DNA from: Chloroflexota bacterium | GTDB taxonomy: Bacteria; Chloroflexota; Dehalococcoidia; SAR202; GCA-002694895 | Reading direction: 5' to 3' | Length of the DNA: 20,024 nt | Assembly (NCBI GenBank): GCA_002715665.1 | Contig: PAZO01000017.1 | Span: forward strand, 6,586-26,609 | Shown here: piece after piece, positions 6,915-16,431 of the stretch | Layout of the letters: each line of letters begins with the position of its first letter | Numbering within the stretch: position 1 is the first letter of the stretch | The notes under the pieces: generated by a model | What the model was told of the DNA's origin: nothing | The model's database searches: none | What the model saw: the letters and a program-made list of their open reading frames with translations, nothing else | Made by a program: the position numbers and the translations under genes

Positions 6915-8060
6915 TTAATTTGTTTTATTTTCTATTATAGCGTCTATTCCTGGCAAGGAACCATTTTCAATGAATTCCATAAATGCGCCACCTCCAGTCG
7001 AGACATGGTTAAAGTTACTGAAATTACCAAATTGGTTTATTGATTGAACAGTAGAACCTCCGCCTGCGACTGTATATGCAGCTTCATTATCTTGAATCGA
7101 ATTTACAATTTGCCTAGTACCGATACTTGTTTCTTTTTCTTCGAATATACCCATGGGACCATTCCATAAAATATAATTTGAATCATTAATGATTTTTGTA
7201 TATTTATTTATACTTTTTGGTCCTATATCAACTATTTGATCATCATTTGAAAAATCCTGAATTAGTTTAGTTTTAATTGTATTGTTTGATTTTATCAAAA
7301 TATCCTCTGGTAATATAATTTTAGTGATTCCGTTATTTAAAATCAATTTTGCTGTATTGTAGTTATCATCTTTGGAATTTATAAAAGATTTTATCATTCC
7401 ACCACCAATTAGTATTGTTTCTACTTTTTTGATAAAATTTTGAAGAATTAGTATTTTGTCGTCTATTTTTGCTCCACCAAAAATAGCAGTAGAATTTTTA
7501 AATTGTGGATTTGAATTTAATACAGAAGTGTATTCATCGTACATTTTATAACCCATATAACTTGGTAAATATAGAGGAACTCCTGTTATGGAAGAATGGT
7601 TTCTATGAGATACAGCAAAAGCTTCATTTATGTAAAAATCAGCTAAAGAAGATAGTTTTTTACTAAAAATATCGGAATAACTTTCTTCATCTCTAAAGAA
7701 TCTTATGTTTTCAAGTAGTATAATTTCATTTGTATTGATTGCATCGATTTTGTTTTTTATTTGTTGATCATCTAATTCTAAAAAATTCACTTTATAATTA
7801 AGAACATTTTCAATTTCCATCACAAGTTTATTTAACGAAAAGGTGAGATTTTTCTTACCAGAAGGTCTACCTAAATGAGAAATCAAAATAACTTTTATTT
7901 TGTTATTTATCAATAAGTCTATGGTTTTTTTTACAGCATGAATTCTAGTATTGTCTAATATAATATTTGTATCTGAAATAGGAACATTAAAATCAACTCT
8001 CAACAAGCATGATTTGTAGTTTTTATTTAAAATTTGTTCTATATGAAATTTTTCATTCAT
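6915..8060 (-). CDS. pgk: Phosphoglycerate kinase
   Basis: 381 residues, slightly shorter than the usual 390-400. It transfers phosphate between 1,3-bisphosphoglycerate and ADP. N-domain substrate motifs are RVDFNVP near 21, SHLGRP near 61 and an altered NEAFAVSHRNHSS (commonly NDAFG.AHRAHAS). C-domain nucleotide motifs are GGAKIDDKI (commonly GGAKVSDKI), GGGMI, WNGPMGIFE and the final GGGSTV and STGGGAF. The sequence is divergent but all core motifs are present, so it should be active. Its ATG overlaps the stop of the upstream prenyl-synthase-like gene as ATGA, implying translational coupling. Confidence 0.95.
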   Translation of the reverse strand: MNEKFHIEQILNKNYKSCLLRVDFNVPISDTNIILDNTRIHAVKKTIDLLINNKIKVILISHLGRPSGKKNLTFSLNKLVMEIENVLNYKVNFLELDDQQIKNKIDAINTNEIILLENIRFFRDEESYSDIFSKKLSSLADFYINEAFAVSHRNHSSITGVPLYLPSYMGYKMYDEYTSVLNSNPQFKNSTAIFGGAKIDDKILILQNFIKKVETILIGGGMIKSFINSKDDNYNTAKLILNNGITKIILPEDILIKSNNTIKTKLIQDFSNDDQIVDIGPKSINKYTKIINDSNYILWNGPMGIFEEKETSIGTRQIVNSIQDNEAAYTVAGGGSTVQSINQFGNFSNFNHVSTGGGAFMEFIENGSLPGIDAIIENKTN

Positions 8061-9046
8061 TTTAATAAAGATTGTACGTTTATGCTTAAATTGTTATTTG
8101 TTTTTTTATTTTGAGAAATAAGTTTTTCAAGATTAGTTTTTAATTTTTGTATGTGATTAGTATATTTTTTTGAAATCTTATTTGAATAAAACAATTCATG
8201 TAAAAGTTTTATATCATTATTCTCCAACATTCGTTTCATATATATTGTCCCTAGTTTTTTCACATGTTCGAGATCATTTTCATATTCTTTAAAAACATAA
8301 GCTATCGGTAAGATTTTTTTCTTGTTTAAAATTTCATTTTCTAATTTACTAAAATTATAATTTAAATTTTCAGAAAGTAAATTTTTAAATGCGTTTTCGT
8401 GCATTTCGTATAAATTTATTTCACCTATTATTTTAAAAATACTTTTGATTAAATTTGTATTATCAAAAAGTTCTGAGATGTATAGATACGGTTCAATTTC
8501 TTTTAGTTCGTAGATGCTAACAATATTATCAAAGTTTATTTTGTATTGTTCAGAGTTTTGTAATTCTAAGAATTTACTTTTAAATATATTAGTATTCATT
8601 TTATCGAATTTATTAAGTATATTTAAAATTTCATTATCTTCTATGTTTTTGTCATTAATTATTAATAACCTAGATAAACTATATAGAGAATCGCCTACAT
8701 TTATTGCTTGAGCAGGCCCCCATTTCCACCATAAAGTATCTTTACCATTTGAGTTTGGTGTTCCCGACCCTATTTCGTCATGAATAATTATGCCAGATTT
8801 AAATAAAAACAATGCAGATAAGCCTGTAATTATTTTAGAATAAGTAGATTTATTAATGTGGCCATCAACTAAATTAAGAGCATTTTTTATTTCTTTGAAA
8901 TTTAGATCTAAATATGAATTTTCAATTTTTATTTGATTAGTTTCATATATCTGATATGAGATCATATCTTTCAGTCCTTGGTCTATATCATTAGTTGTAT
9001 TTTCAATATTTATTACTATTTGCTCAAGATGTTTACTTAAATTCAT
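8057..9046 (-). CDS. Degenerate polyprenyl synthetase-family protein, probably non-catalytic
   Basis: 329 residues. The family is recognised from the conserved order: a hydrophobic helix into IIIHDEIGSG (89-95), then LWWKWGPAQAINVGDSLYSL (105-124), and KKKILPIAY (242-250), matching the usual HDDxxD, WGxAQAINxGD and KKTLPxxY of trans-isoprenyl diphosphate synthases. The catalytic elements are missing. The first Asp-rich motif reads DEIGS, the pair of arginines after it is replaced by NSNG, and the GKRLRP motif near residue 45 is absent. At the second DDxxD position (about 217-221) the sequence is HENAF. The frame is intact and coupled by ATGA overlaps to tsaC upstream and pgk downstream, so the gene is maintained. 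It may be a regulatory subunit of an active prenyl synthase encoded elsewhere, or a repurposed helical protein. Family call moderate, loss of catalysis likely. Confidence 0.7.
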   Translation of the reverse strand: MNLSKHLEQIVINIENTTNDIDQGLKDMISYQIYETNQIKIENSYLDLNFKEIKNALNLVDGHINKSTYSKIITGLSALFLFKSGIIIHDEIGSGTPNSNGKDTLWWKWGPAQAINVGDSLYSLSRLLIINDKNIEDNEILNILNKFDKMNTNIFKSKFLELQNSEQYKINFDNIVSIYELKEIEPYLYISELFDNTNLIKSIFKIIGEINLYEMHENAFKNLLSENLNYNFSKLENEILNKKKILPIAYVFKEYENDLEHVKKLGTIYMKRMLENNDIKLLHELFYSNKISKKYTNHIQKLKTNLEKLISQNKKTNNNLSINVQSLLK

Positions 9047-9663
9047 TGAATATTTATCCCAGTATTTTTAATGTCATTTATTGTTATTTCCCCTTCTCTT
9101 ATAACTTTGATTTTTTCTTTTGTCATATCTAAGATTGTGGACGGATTATTTGATGTTTTATTATAATCACCAAAAATTATCAGATCTACTTGATCTCCTA
9201 AGTCTTTTACAATATTTTCTTTTATCAAGCTATGTTTTTTTCCTGATATATTTGCGCTAGTTCCTGTAATTCCACTTTTTATTTTATTCATAATTTCAAT
9301 CAAGTTAGAATTATCAGGAATTCTAATTGCAATATTTTCTGTATTTCCACTAATTATATTTGATATATTTGATTTTTTCTTGACTATAAGTGTTAATGCT
9401 CCTGGCATGAATGTTTCAATCAAATCCTCACATTCTTGACTTATATGTTCAGAGTATAAGTAAAAAAAACTTTTATTAGGAACTAAAACAGGTATTCCTT
9501 TAGAAATATCTCTGCCTTTGATTTTTAGAATTCTTTTCAAACTATTTTCTTCATTTATAATACAACTAAGTGAATAGATTGTGTCTGTAGGTAGTACTAC
9601 AACTCCGCCATTAGATAGTAAATTAGTTATAATATTTTTTGTTTTGTCTAAAGAGAACTCCAT
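9043..9663 (-). CDS. tsaC: Threonylcarbamoyl-AMP synthase (TsaC/YrdC domain, single-domain form)
   Basis: 206 residues. It makes threonylcarbamoyl-AMP from threonine, bicarbonate and ATP, the first step of t6A37 formation on tRNAs reading ANN codons. Family motifs are LPTDTIYSL at 24-32, the Lys/Arg cluster KIKGRD around 48-52, PGALTLIV 87-94, IAIRIPD 111-117, TGTSANISG 133-141 and STILDM with KVIREG near the C-terminus. The chain stops after the YrdC fold, so it lacks the extra Sua5 domain. It is the first gene of the leftward block. AAGG about 10 bases before the ATG is a possible ribosome binding site, formed by the complement of the guaA -35 box. The stop overlaps the next start as ATGA. 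Confidence 0.93.
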   Translation of the reverse strand: MEFSLDKTKNIITNLLSNGGVVVLPTDTIYSLSCIINEENSLKRILKIKGRDISKGIPVLVPNKSFFYLYSEHISQECEDLIETFMPGALTLIVKKKSNISNIISGNTENIAIRIPDNSNLIEIMNKIKSGITGTSANISGKKHSLIKENIVKDLGDQVDLIIFGDYNKTSNNPSTILDMTKEKIKVIREGEITINDIKNTGINIQ

Positions 9664-9669
9664 ATTTTG

Positions 9670-9698
9670 TTGACCTTGGTTAATTAATAATTTAAGAT
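9670..9698 (+). promoter_or_regulatory. Promoter of guaA, predicted leaderless transcript
   Basis: TTGACC (9670-9675, 5 of 6 to TTGACA) is followed after 17 bases by TAAGAT (9693-9698, 4 of 6 to TATAAT). Seven bases beyond the -10 box is 9705, the A of the guaA ATG, so the predicted transcript starts at the start codon. The T-run before the ATG contains no Shine-Dalgarno sequence, which fits. The same 41 bases must also serve the leftward tsaC operon. Confidence 0.55.
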
Positions 9699-9704
9699 TT
9701 TTTT

Positions 9705-11264
9705 ATGAGCTTATTAAATAATACTGAAAAGAAATATAACACAGTTATTATAATTGATTACGGATCACAATATTCCAAACTTATTGCAAGAAGAATTAGA
9801 GAATGTAATGTTTATTCTGAAATTATTACTCCTGATGAAAGTTATAGTAATTTAGCAAATAAAAATATAGGTGGTATAATTTTATCTGGTGGACCTGCTG
9901 GAATAAATCAACCTGGATCCCCTAAAATTCCTAATTGGATTTATAAATTTGATGTCCCAATATTAGGCATATGCTACGGCTTGCAAGCAATAATTCATGA
10001 CCAGGGTGGCTCTGTATCTTCTTCACAGCATTCTGAATACGGAAATTCTAAAATAAAAATTAAAAATTCAAAAGAAAAATTATTCAAGGGTTGTGATAAT
10101 AATTTTAATGTTTGGATGAGTCATGGAGATTCTGTAACTTCAATGCCTGAAGGCTATGATTTATTAGCCTCAACAGATTCATGCAAATATGCTGCTGTTA
10201 AATCAGGAAATATTTATGGTATACAATTTCATCCTGAAGTAGTCCATACTGAGAATGGTAGCAAAATTTTAGACAATTTTGTGAAAGAAATATGTGAGAT
10301 TTCTCCTGAATGGACTTCTGAACATTTTATTACTATAACTACTGACAAAATCAGAAAACAGGTTAATGGCAATAAAGTACTTTGTGCAATCTCTGGGGGA
10401 GTTGATTCTTCCGTGACAGCAGCTTTAATAAATAAATCAATCGAATCTAATTTGATATGCTTGTTCGTCAATAATGGACTTTTAAGGAAAAATGAACACA
10501 ATGATGTTGTTAGAAAATTCAAAGAAGCTAATATTGATGTTCAATATGTAGACGCTACTGAACAATTTATATCTAATTTGAAAAATATAACTGATCCTGA
10601 AGAAAAAAGAAAAATAATAGGTAATACATTTATTTCTGTATTTGAGTCATTTACAAAAAAAAATGACGATATTAAATTCTTAGCACAAGGAACTCTATAT
10701 CCAGATGTAATAGAGAGTGCTACTAATGATTCTCCAAATGCGTCAAAAATAAAAACCCACCATAATGTTGGAGGACTCCCTGAAGACATGAATTTTGAAC
10801 TTGTCGAACCATTAAGAAATTTATTTAAAGATGAAGTGAGAGGTATAGGACGAGAATTGGGACTTCCAGATTTTTTGGTAGACAGACAGCCGTTTCCAGG
10901 CCCAGGGCTAGGAATTAGGATTATGGGTGAAATCACTTTTCCAAAACTTGAATTATTGAGAGAAGCAGATTGGATATTAATGGATGAAATTAAAAAAAAT
11001 AATTTGTATGAAGATTTATGGCAAAGTTTTGCTGTACTCCTTAATACACAAACAGTTGGTGTAATGGGAGACCATAGAACGTATGAATATACTATAGCTA
11101 TTCGCGCAGTGAAAAGCGAAGATGCCATGACTGCTGATTGGGCTAAATTACCTTACGATCTTCTAGATTCAATATCATCTAGAATTACTAACGAGGTCAA
11201 TGGCATTAATCGAGTGGTTTATGATATTACTAGTAAGCCTCCAGGAACAATTGAATGGGAGTGA
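9705..11264 (+). CDS. guaA: GMP synthase (glutamine-hydrolysing)
   Basis: 519 residues, full length. It amidates XMP to GMP using ATP and glutamine. The class I glutamine amidotransferase domain (about 14-205) has the nucleophile C90 in GICYGLQ and H176 and E178 in QFHPEV. The ATP pyrophosphatase domain follows with SGGVDSS, and the C-terminal dimerisation domain carries [13 protein letters not shown] and ends in the typical PPGTIEWE. It has its own promoter immediately upstream (9670-9698) and appears leaderless. The DUF255 gene starts 13 bases downstream and probably shares the transcript. No oddities in the protein. Confidence 0.98.
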   Translation: MSLLNNTEKKYNTVIIIDYGSQYSKLIARRIRECNVYSEIITPDESYSNLANKNIGGIILSGGPAGINQPGSPKIPNWIYKFDVPILGICYGLQAIIHDQGGSVSSSQHSEYGNSKIKIKNSKEKLFKGCDNNFNVWMSHGDSVTSMPEGYDLLASTDSCKYAAVKSGNIYGIQFHPEVVHTENGSKILDNFVKEICEISPEWTSEHFITITTDKIRKQVNGNKVLCAISGGVDSSVTAALINKSIESNLICLFVNNGLLRKNEHNDVVRKFKEANIDVQYVDATEQFISNLKNITDPEEKRKIIGNTFISVFESFTKKNDDIKFLAQGTLYPDVIESATNDSPNASKIKTHHNVGGLPEDMNFELVEPLRNLFKDEVRGIGRELGLPDFLVDRQPFPGPGLGIRIMGEITFPKLELLREADWILMDEIKKNNLYEDLWQSFAVLLNTQTVGVMGDHRTYEYTIAIRAVKSEDAMTADWAKLPYDLLDSISSRITNEVNGINRVVYDITSKPPGTIEWE

Positions 11265-11277
11265 TGATTTAATTGTC

Positions 11278-13329
11278 ATGACTAATAAGTTAATAAATGA
11301 AATTAGTCCTTACTTGCAGCAACATGCAAACAATCCTGTTGATTGGTATCCATGGTCAGAAAAACCGTTTCAAATAGCAAAAAAATATGACAAACCAGTT
11401 TTTTTAAGTATTGGATACTCTTCGTGTCATTGGTGCCATGTAATGGAAAAAGAAAGTTTTTCTGACCACGCAATTGCTGAATATATGAATTCTAATTTTG
11501 TTTCTATTAAAGTGGACAGAGAAGAAAGACCCGACATTGATAGTATTTACATGGAATCTCTGCAGGCATTAACTGGATCTGGTGGTTGGCCTGCTAGCTT
11601 ATTTTTAACACCAGATAAGATTCCGTTTTTTGCTGGCACATATTTCCCGCCCAAAGATATGCATGGGCATCCGAGTTTTAAAAAGATTTTAGAATCTGTA
11701 CACGAACATTATATTCATAAAAAAGAGACAATAAATAGTATTGGAACCCAATTAAAAAAAATGTTACTTACTGAATTAGAGGAAGATGGATTAACTAGTT
11801 CTGATCATGTGAAAAATACTTTAATACAACTTACCCAATCATTTGATTCTACAAATGGAGGATTTTCTAATGCACCTAAATTCCCTCAGCCACATATTTT
11901 GGAATATTTATACTACTTAAAAATCAATTACTACAGGTATCAATCTTTAATTCCAGAAAATCAATTGGACCAAATGATCATTCAATCAATTTCAAAAATG
12001 TCTAAGGGCGGCATATACGACCATATAGGAGGAGGGTTTCATAGGTATACTGTTGATTCAAATTGGCAAACCCCTCATTTTGAAAAAATGTTATACGACA
12101 ATGCTTTGCTTTCTAATATTTATTCAAAATTTTACGAAGAATATGATCAAGAATGGATGAAGTATATATCCGAGGATATTTTGGGATATTTAAACAAACA
12201 CATGTCAAACAAATTTATTGGCTATTACGCGGCTCAAGATGCTGACTCTGAAGGTGAGGAAGGAAAGTATTATATTTGGGAATTTAATGAATTGAAAGAT
12301 AAATTAAGCAATAATGATTTAAAAATGGCAACGAAGGTTTTTAGTTTAAGCAAGAAAGGCAATTTTGAAAATAAAAATATATTAACAAAAGGATTGGTTG
12401 ATATATACGAAAATGGTGGGATCCAGGAAAATGTTGATGAATTTAACAATTTAAAAGCTCATTTAAATAATATAAGAAATAAAAAAGAACAGCCTTTCAC
12501 AGACAAGAAAATCATAACATCATGGAATGGAATGACAATTACTGCACTCATTCAAAATTACTTTTCCAGCTCTAAAATGGAATATTTAAATCAGGCAATT
12601 AATTCTACTCAATATATTTTAAATAATACTAAAAACAATAACTTAATTCCTAGATATATTATTAATGATAAACCAATCTATTCCCCTACCCTTGAAGATT
12701 ATGCTTTTTTTATAGAATCTTTACTCAAACTTAATCAAGCCACATTGAATTATAAATGGCTTGAAATTGCAATCTTATTAACTAATACAGTTATTGATTT
12801 GTATTGGGATGATAAATCAGGGTATATGTATGAAAGCAGTAAAGATGCTAAGGATTTATTTGTCAGACCTAAATCTTTATATGACAACCCGTATACAAGC
12901 TCTTTTTCGAAAATGACTGAAATTTTGTATGTATTGGGTTCTTTTTTGGATAACCCAAATTATCTAAATATAGTACAGAAAATAATGAATAAAATGATTC
13001 CATATATAGACAAAATTCCTCTACACACACTTTCTTGGATTAAAACTTTAGAAAAAATAAATTATGATCAAAAATATCATTTATTTATAATTCATGAAGA
13101 TAAAGATATAGATCTTGTGTTCAACAAGCTCAAAATAAATAATATTCCTAATCTTATTTATTTTGGTAAATCTAATACCATTGATACTGGGTATCAAGTT
13201 TTTAAAGATAAAAAATCGATAGATGGTATTCCTACATTTTATTTATGCAAATCGTATTCGTGTGATTTGCCCACAAATTCATTTGATGATATAAAATCAC
13301 AATTAAAAAATGCCATTAATAATCTCTAA
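11278..13329 (+). CDS. DUF255 thioredoxin-domain protein (YyaL/spermatogenesis-associated protein 20 family)
   Basis: 683 residues from the ATG at 11278. The frame stays open back to 11200 inside guaA, but the family begins with the pattern N.L....SPYL.QHA.NPVDW, which starts right after this ATG. Residues about 1-160 form the thioredoxin-like DUF255 domain with C50 and C53 in SSCHWCHVM and VDREERPDI after it. The rest is an (alpha/alpha)6-barrel-like region with [27 protein letters not shown] and [10 protein letters not shown]. The biochemical role of the family is not established; no signal peptide is seen, so it is probably cytoplasmic. The last 14 bases overlap the convergent end of the GGT-family gene. 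Co-transcription with guaA is likely from the 13-base gap. Confidence 0.93.
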   Translation: MTNKLINEISPYLQQHANNPVDWYPWSEKPFQIAKKYDKPVFLSIGYSSCHWCHVMEKESFSDHAIAEYMNSNFVSIKVDREERPDIDSIYMESLQALTGSGGWPASLFLTPDKIPFFAGTYFPPKDMHGHPSFKKILESVHEHYIHKKETINSIGTQLKKMLLTELEEDGLTSSDHVKNTLIQLTQSFDSTNGGFSNAPKFPQPHILEYLYYLKINYYRYQSLIPENQLDQMIIQSISKMSKGGIYDHIGGGFHRYTVDSNWQTPHFEKMLYDNALLSNIYSKFYEEYDQEWMKYISEDILGYLNKHMSNKFIGYYAAQDADSEGEEGKYYIWEFNELKDKLSNNDLKMATKVFSLSKKGNFENKNILTKGLVDIYENGGIQENVDEFNNLKAHLNNIRNKKEQPFTDKKIITSWNGMTITALIQNYFSSSKMEYLNQAINSTQYILNNTKNNNLIPRYIINDKPIYSPTLEDYAFFIESLLKLNQATLNYKWLEIAILLTNTVIDLYWDDKSGYMYESSKDAKDLFVRPKSLYDNPYTSSFSKMTEILYVLGSFLDNPNYLNIVQKIMNKMIPYIDKIPLHTLSWIKTLEKINYDQKYHLFIIHEDKDIDLVFNKLKINNIPNLIYFGKSNTIDTGYQVFKDKKSIDGIPTFYLCKSYSCDLPTNSFDDIKSQLKNAINNL

Positions 13330-14977
13330 AAGCATCTCCGGGTTTTGATGGAAGAGCAAACCCACCACTTAAACCAGCAGGAGATCCGTCAGCTCTATGA
13401 CAAGCAGCACCTTCCATAGTGTCATTTTTAAATAATATGGCATTCATACCACCAGCTACTCTATTAACCGAATTGGTTTTATGTCCCAATTTAGTTAGTT
13501 GATTTAGTGTCTTTTCAGGAAATTCGTATTCGAGTTCAAGCTCATAACCATCTGTCCATATTCTTGGTGATTCTACAGCTGATTGTAAAGAAAATTTGTT
13601 ATCTATAATTGCTATCAATGCCTGGCAAACTGCTCCAAATATTCTTCTTCCACCTGGTGTGCCTAACACAAGGAAAGGTTTATTATTTTTTGTAATAATT
13701 GTAGGTGTCATTGACGACAAACTTCTTTTGTATGGCTTGATTGAATTTGCATTACCTTTGTGTGGATCAAAAAGTAGCATGCAGTTATTCATCATCATTC
13801 CGGTTTCATTTATAGCAACACGGCTTCCAAAAGCATTATTTATGGTCTGTGTCATAGAAACTATATTTCCTTCATTGTCGGCTACATTAAAATGAGTTGT
13901 ATTATTACTGTCATTATCTACCAATCCTTCGGTATATTGATAATCCTGTGATTTTTCTAAATCAATTTGTTTAGATCTTTGAGTTGCATAGTTTTTAGAA
14001 AGCAAAGATTTTATAGGGATGTCTATATACTCAGGGTCACCTATGTATTGATATCTATCTGCAAAAACTAATTTAAAGGTTTCTGCTATTATGTGAATTC
14101 TTTCAGGGTCACTAAGTTTATATTTTTCGATTTCAAAATTTTCTAAAATATTTAACATTTGTATTAAACAAATGCCACCACTACTTACAGGCCCTACGGA
14201 GTTAATGGTGTAATTCTTATAGGTACCAACTATAGGATCTCTATAATAAATTTTTTGTTTTTTCAAATCTTCTAAAGTAATCAATCCATCATTTTTCTTC
14301 ATTTCTTCTTCAATATGTTTACCTAATTCTCCTCCATGAAGGTAATCGGAACCATGTTTTGCTATTCCCTCTAATGTTGTTGCAAAATTGGGGTTTTTTA
14401 TAATTTGGTTTTTTTCTGGAATTATTCCATTGGGAAGATAAATATCTTTGCTTTCTTTAAATTGAGATAATCCTTCTGCGTTATCTCTGATATTGTTTGA
14501 TAAATAATCCGATACTCTAAAACCATTTTTAGCAATATTTATTGCTGGATTAATTACTTCACTTAGTGGAAATTTTCCATGCTTTTCTACTAAATGAGTC
14601 CAAGTCAATAAATTTCCAGGAGTCCCTGATGCAAGATAGCCTATTGTATTAAGTTGGCCTTCAACTTCAAAATATTGATCTAATTCATTGCTTATTGGAT
14701 TAAACATAGATTCATAAGCTTTCCCAGGAGCACTACAATACCCGTCTATTGTAGAAAATCCAGATTCAGGCTTATAAAAATTTGTAAATCCTCCCCCAAA
14801 AGGTCCTACCATCATAGGTTCAACAACTGACAAAGCAAATGCTGTTCCAACAGCAGCATCAAATGCATTACCTCCTGCCGCAAGAATCGATATTCCTACC
14901 GAAGATGCAATTGGATGATTTGATGTAACTATGCCATTAGATGATGATATTGGTTGTTTTTTTGTAATTATATCCAT
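13316..14977 (-). CDS. Gamma-glutamyltransferase-family Ntn hydrolase, cytoplasmic, altered substrate pocket
   Basis: 553 residues. The family autocleaves into two chains and uses the exposed Thr as nucleophile. The cleavage site is T360 in [10 protein letters not shown], giving chains of about 359 and 194 residues. [10 protein letters not shown] near 35, GPFGGGF 58-64, the [10 protein letters not shown] block and GTPGGRRI confirm the family. There is no signal peptide, unlike classical periplasmic GGT. Where classical GGT has D-F-R-E-x-A-P, whose Arg holds the substrate gamma-glutamyl carboxylate, this protein has D78-G-Y-C-S-A-P84, so the Arg is missing. That makes true glutathione transpeptidase activity doubtful; a related amide hydrolase or acylase is plausible. 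A possible AAAGG lies 11 bases before the ATG. The gene diverges from glcD and its end overlaps the DUF255 gene. Confidence 0.88.
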   Translation of the reverse strand: MDIITKKQPISSSNGIVTSNHPIASSVGISILAAGGNAFDAAVGTAFALSVVEPMMVGPFGGGFTNFYKPESGFSTIDGYCSAPGKAYESMFNPISNELDQYFEVEGQLNTIGYLASGTPGNLLTWTHLVEKHGKFPLSEVINPAINIAKNGFRVSDYLSNNIRDNAEGLSQFKESKDIYLPNGIIPEKNQIIKNPNFATTLEGIAKHGSDYLHGGELGKHIEEEMKKNDGLITLEDLKKQKIYYRDPIVGTYKNYTINSVGPVSSGGICLIQMLNILENFEIEKYKLSDPERIHIIAETFKLVFADRYQYIGDPEYIDIPIKSLLSKNYATQRSKQIDLEKSQDYQYTEGLVDNDSNNTTHFNVADNEGNIVSMTQTINNAFGSRVAINETGMMMNNCMLLFDPHKGNANSIKPYKRSLSSMTPTIITKNNKPFLVLGTPGGRRIFGAVCQALIAIIDNKFSLQSAVESPRIWTDGYELELEYEFPEKTLNQLTKLGHKTNSVNRVAGGMNAILFKNDTMEGAACHRADGSPAGLSGGFALPSKPGDAFRDY

Positions 14978-15024
14978 ATAAAATTTAGCCTTTCAAATAT
15001 AATAATAGATATTATGGTTTTATT
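14978..15024. promoter_or_regulatory. Compact divergent promoter region between the GGT-family gene and glcD
   Basis: Only 47 bases separate the two start codons. On the plus strand TATTAT at 15010-15015 (5 of 6 to TATAAT) ends 9 bases before the glcD ATG, predicting a leader of about three bases. On the minus strand AAAGG (14989-14993) could be a ribosome binding site for the GGT-family gene. No reliable -35 boxes are visible. Shared control of the two genes is possible but inferred only from spacing. Confidence 0.35.
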
Positions 15025-16431
15025 ATGAATATTAATCAATCTTTTAAGCAAAAATTAATTGATATCGTTGGATCTGATTACGTCATAGTCGATAAACAAG
15101 ACATGATAGTTTACGAAAGTGATGGAACTCATGACAAAGGTATGCCTGATTATGTTACATTACCAGGTTCTGTTGAAGAAGTATCAAAATTAGTAATATT
15201 GGCAAATGATTATGGGATCCCAATTATAGCAAGAGGATCTGGAACAGGACTTAGTGGAGGTGCTGTTCCTATAAGTGGAGGATTAATAATTTCTGTGAAT
15301 AGAATGAATAAAATCTTGAATATTGATCCAGAAAAAGCTACAGCTGAATTGGAAGCAGGTGTGATAAATTTAGAAATCAGTAAAAAAGCTTCTGAATATG
15401 GTTTGTTTTACGCACCTGATCCCTCAAGTCAACAAGCTTGTTCGATTGGAGGTAATGTAGCAGAAAACTCAGGAGGACCTCATTGCCTTGCGTACGGAGT
15501 TACTACTAATCATATTTTGGCTATAGAGGTTGTTTTGCCTACAGGTGAAATTACATGGTTTGGAGAAATGAATAAAGAGAGTTCAGGAATTGATTTTAGA
15601 GGTTTGTTTATAGGATCAGAAGGTACTTTTGGTATATGTACAAAAGTTGTTGTAAAGTTATTAAAACAGCCAGAAGAAGTTCAGACTTTTCTTATAGCAT
15701 TCAATAATATAAATGATGCCGCAAATGCTACTACATCAATAATCGGTTCAGGCATAATTCCTTCAGCAATAGAGATGATGGACCGCACAGCATCAAAAGC
15801 AGCAGAAGAAGGAACAAATGCAGGTATCCCTGAGAATTCTGATACAGTATTGTTAATTGAAATTGAAGGTTTCAAGGAAGATATAAAAGAGCAAGAATTA
15901 TTAATAAAAGATATAGTAAATGAATTTGATCCAATAGAAATCAAATTAGCAGCAAATACAAAAGAAAGAGATCTGTTTTGGAAAGCAAGAAAAGGTGTAT
16001 TAGGTGCTTTGGGAAGAATTGCGCCAAATTACTTTTTGGTTGACGGAACTGTCCCAAGAACAAAACTCTCTTTTGTTCTTTCAGAAGTAAATAAATTGGC
16101 AAAAAAATACGGTTTGATAGTAGCAAATGTTCTTCATGCAGGGGATGGTAATTTGCATCCATGTATTATTTTTGATCAACAAACACCAGGAGATACACAA
16201 AAAGCATTATCATTAGGAGGTGATATTTTGAAAGTTTGTGTTGAAAATGGAGGTGTTTTGAGTGGGGAGCATGGCATAGGTTATGAGAAAAAGGAATATA
16301 TGCCCTTATTATTTTCTAAAAATGATATTAATTATATGAAAGAAATGAAGAATATTTTTGATAGTAAAAATAATTTTAACCCCGGTAAAATTTTCCCTGA
16401 AATGAGTGATGCAATTGAACAACCAAAATGA
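15025..16431 (+). CDS. glcD: Glycolate oxidase subunit GlcD, FAD-linked
   Basis: 468 residues, full length. The catalytic flavoprotein subunit oxidises glycolate (or another 2-hydroxy acid) to the oxo acid. The PCMH-type FAD-binding domain covers about 38-215, with PGSVEEVSKLV, ARGSGTGLSGGAVP and the pyrophosphate-binding CSIGGNVAENSGGP. The FAD-oxidase C-terminal domain follows, with the conserved His motifs VLHAGDGNLHP and GVLSGEHGIGYEK. The family also contains D-lactate dehydrogenases, but the directly following GlcE and GlcF homologues point to the three-subunit glycolate oxidase. There is no ribosome binding site; a -10-like TATTAT precedes the ATG. The end overlaps glcE. Confidence 0.93.
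   Translation: MNINQSFKQKLIDIVGSDYVIVDKQDMIVYESDGTHDKGMPDYVTLPGSVEEVSKLVILANDYGIPIIARGSGTGLSGGAVPISGGLIISVNRMNKILNIDPEKATAELEAGVINLEISKKASEYGLFYAPDPSSQQACSIGGNVAENSGGPHCLAYGVTTNHILAIEVVLPTGEITWFGEMNKESSGIDFRGLFIGSEGTFGICTKVVVKLLKQPEEVQTFLIAFNNINDAANATTSIIGSGIIPSAIEMMDRTASKAAEEGTNAGIPENSDTVLLIEIEGFKEDIKEQELLIKDIVNEFDPIEIKLAANTKERDLFWKARKGVLGALGRIAPNYFLVDGTVPRTKLSFVLSEVNKLAKKYGLIVANVLHAGDGNLHPCIIFDQQTPGDTQKALSLGGDILKVCVENGGVLSGEHGIGYEKKEYMPLLFSKNDINYMKEMKNIFDSKNNFNPGKIFPEMSDAIEQPK

Noticed and set aside
10541..11128. 195-codon open frame on the minus strand inside guaA
   Set aside because: It lies wholly antisense to strongly conserved guaA, is Ser-rich and low in recognisable motifs, and has no start signal; it is a shadow of guaA codon bias.
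11200..11277. N-terminal extension of the DUF255 gene into guaA
   Set aside because: The extension would overlap conserved guaA codons and precede the point where the DUF255 family normally begins; the ATG at 11278 fits.
15002..15015. ATAATA-GA-TATTAT palindrome upstream of glcD
   Set aside because: Six-base AT-only arms are expected often by chance here; the right half is better explained as a -10 box.
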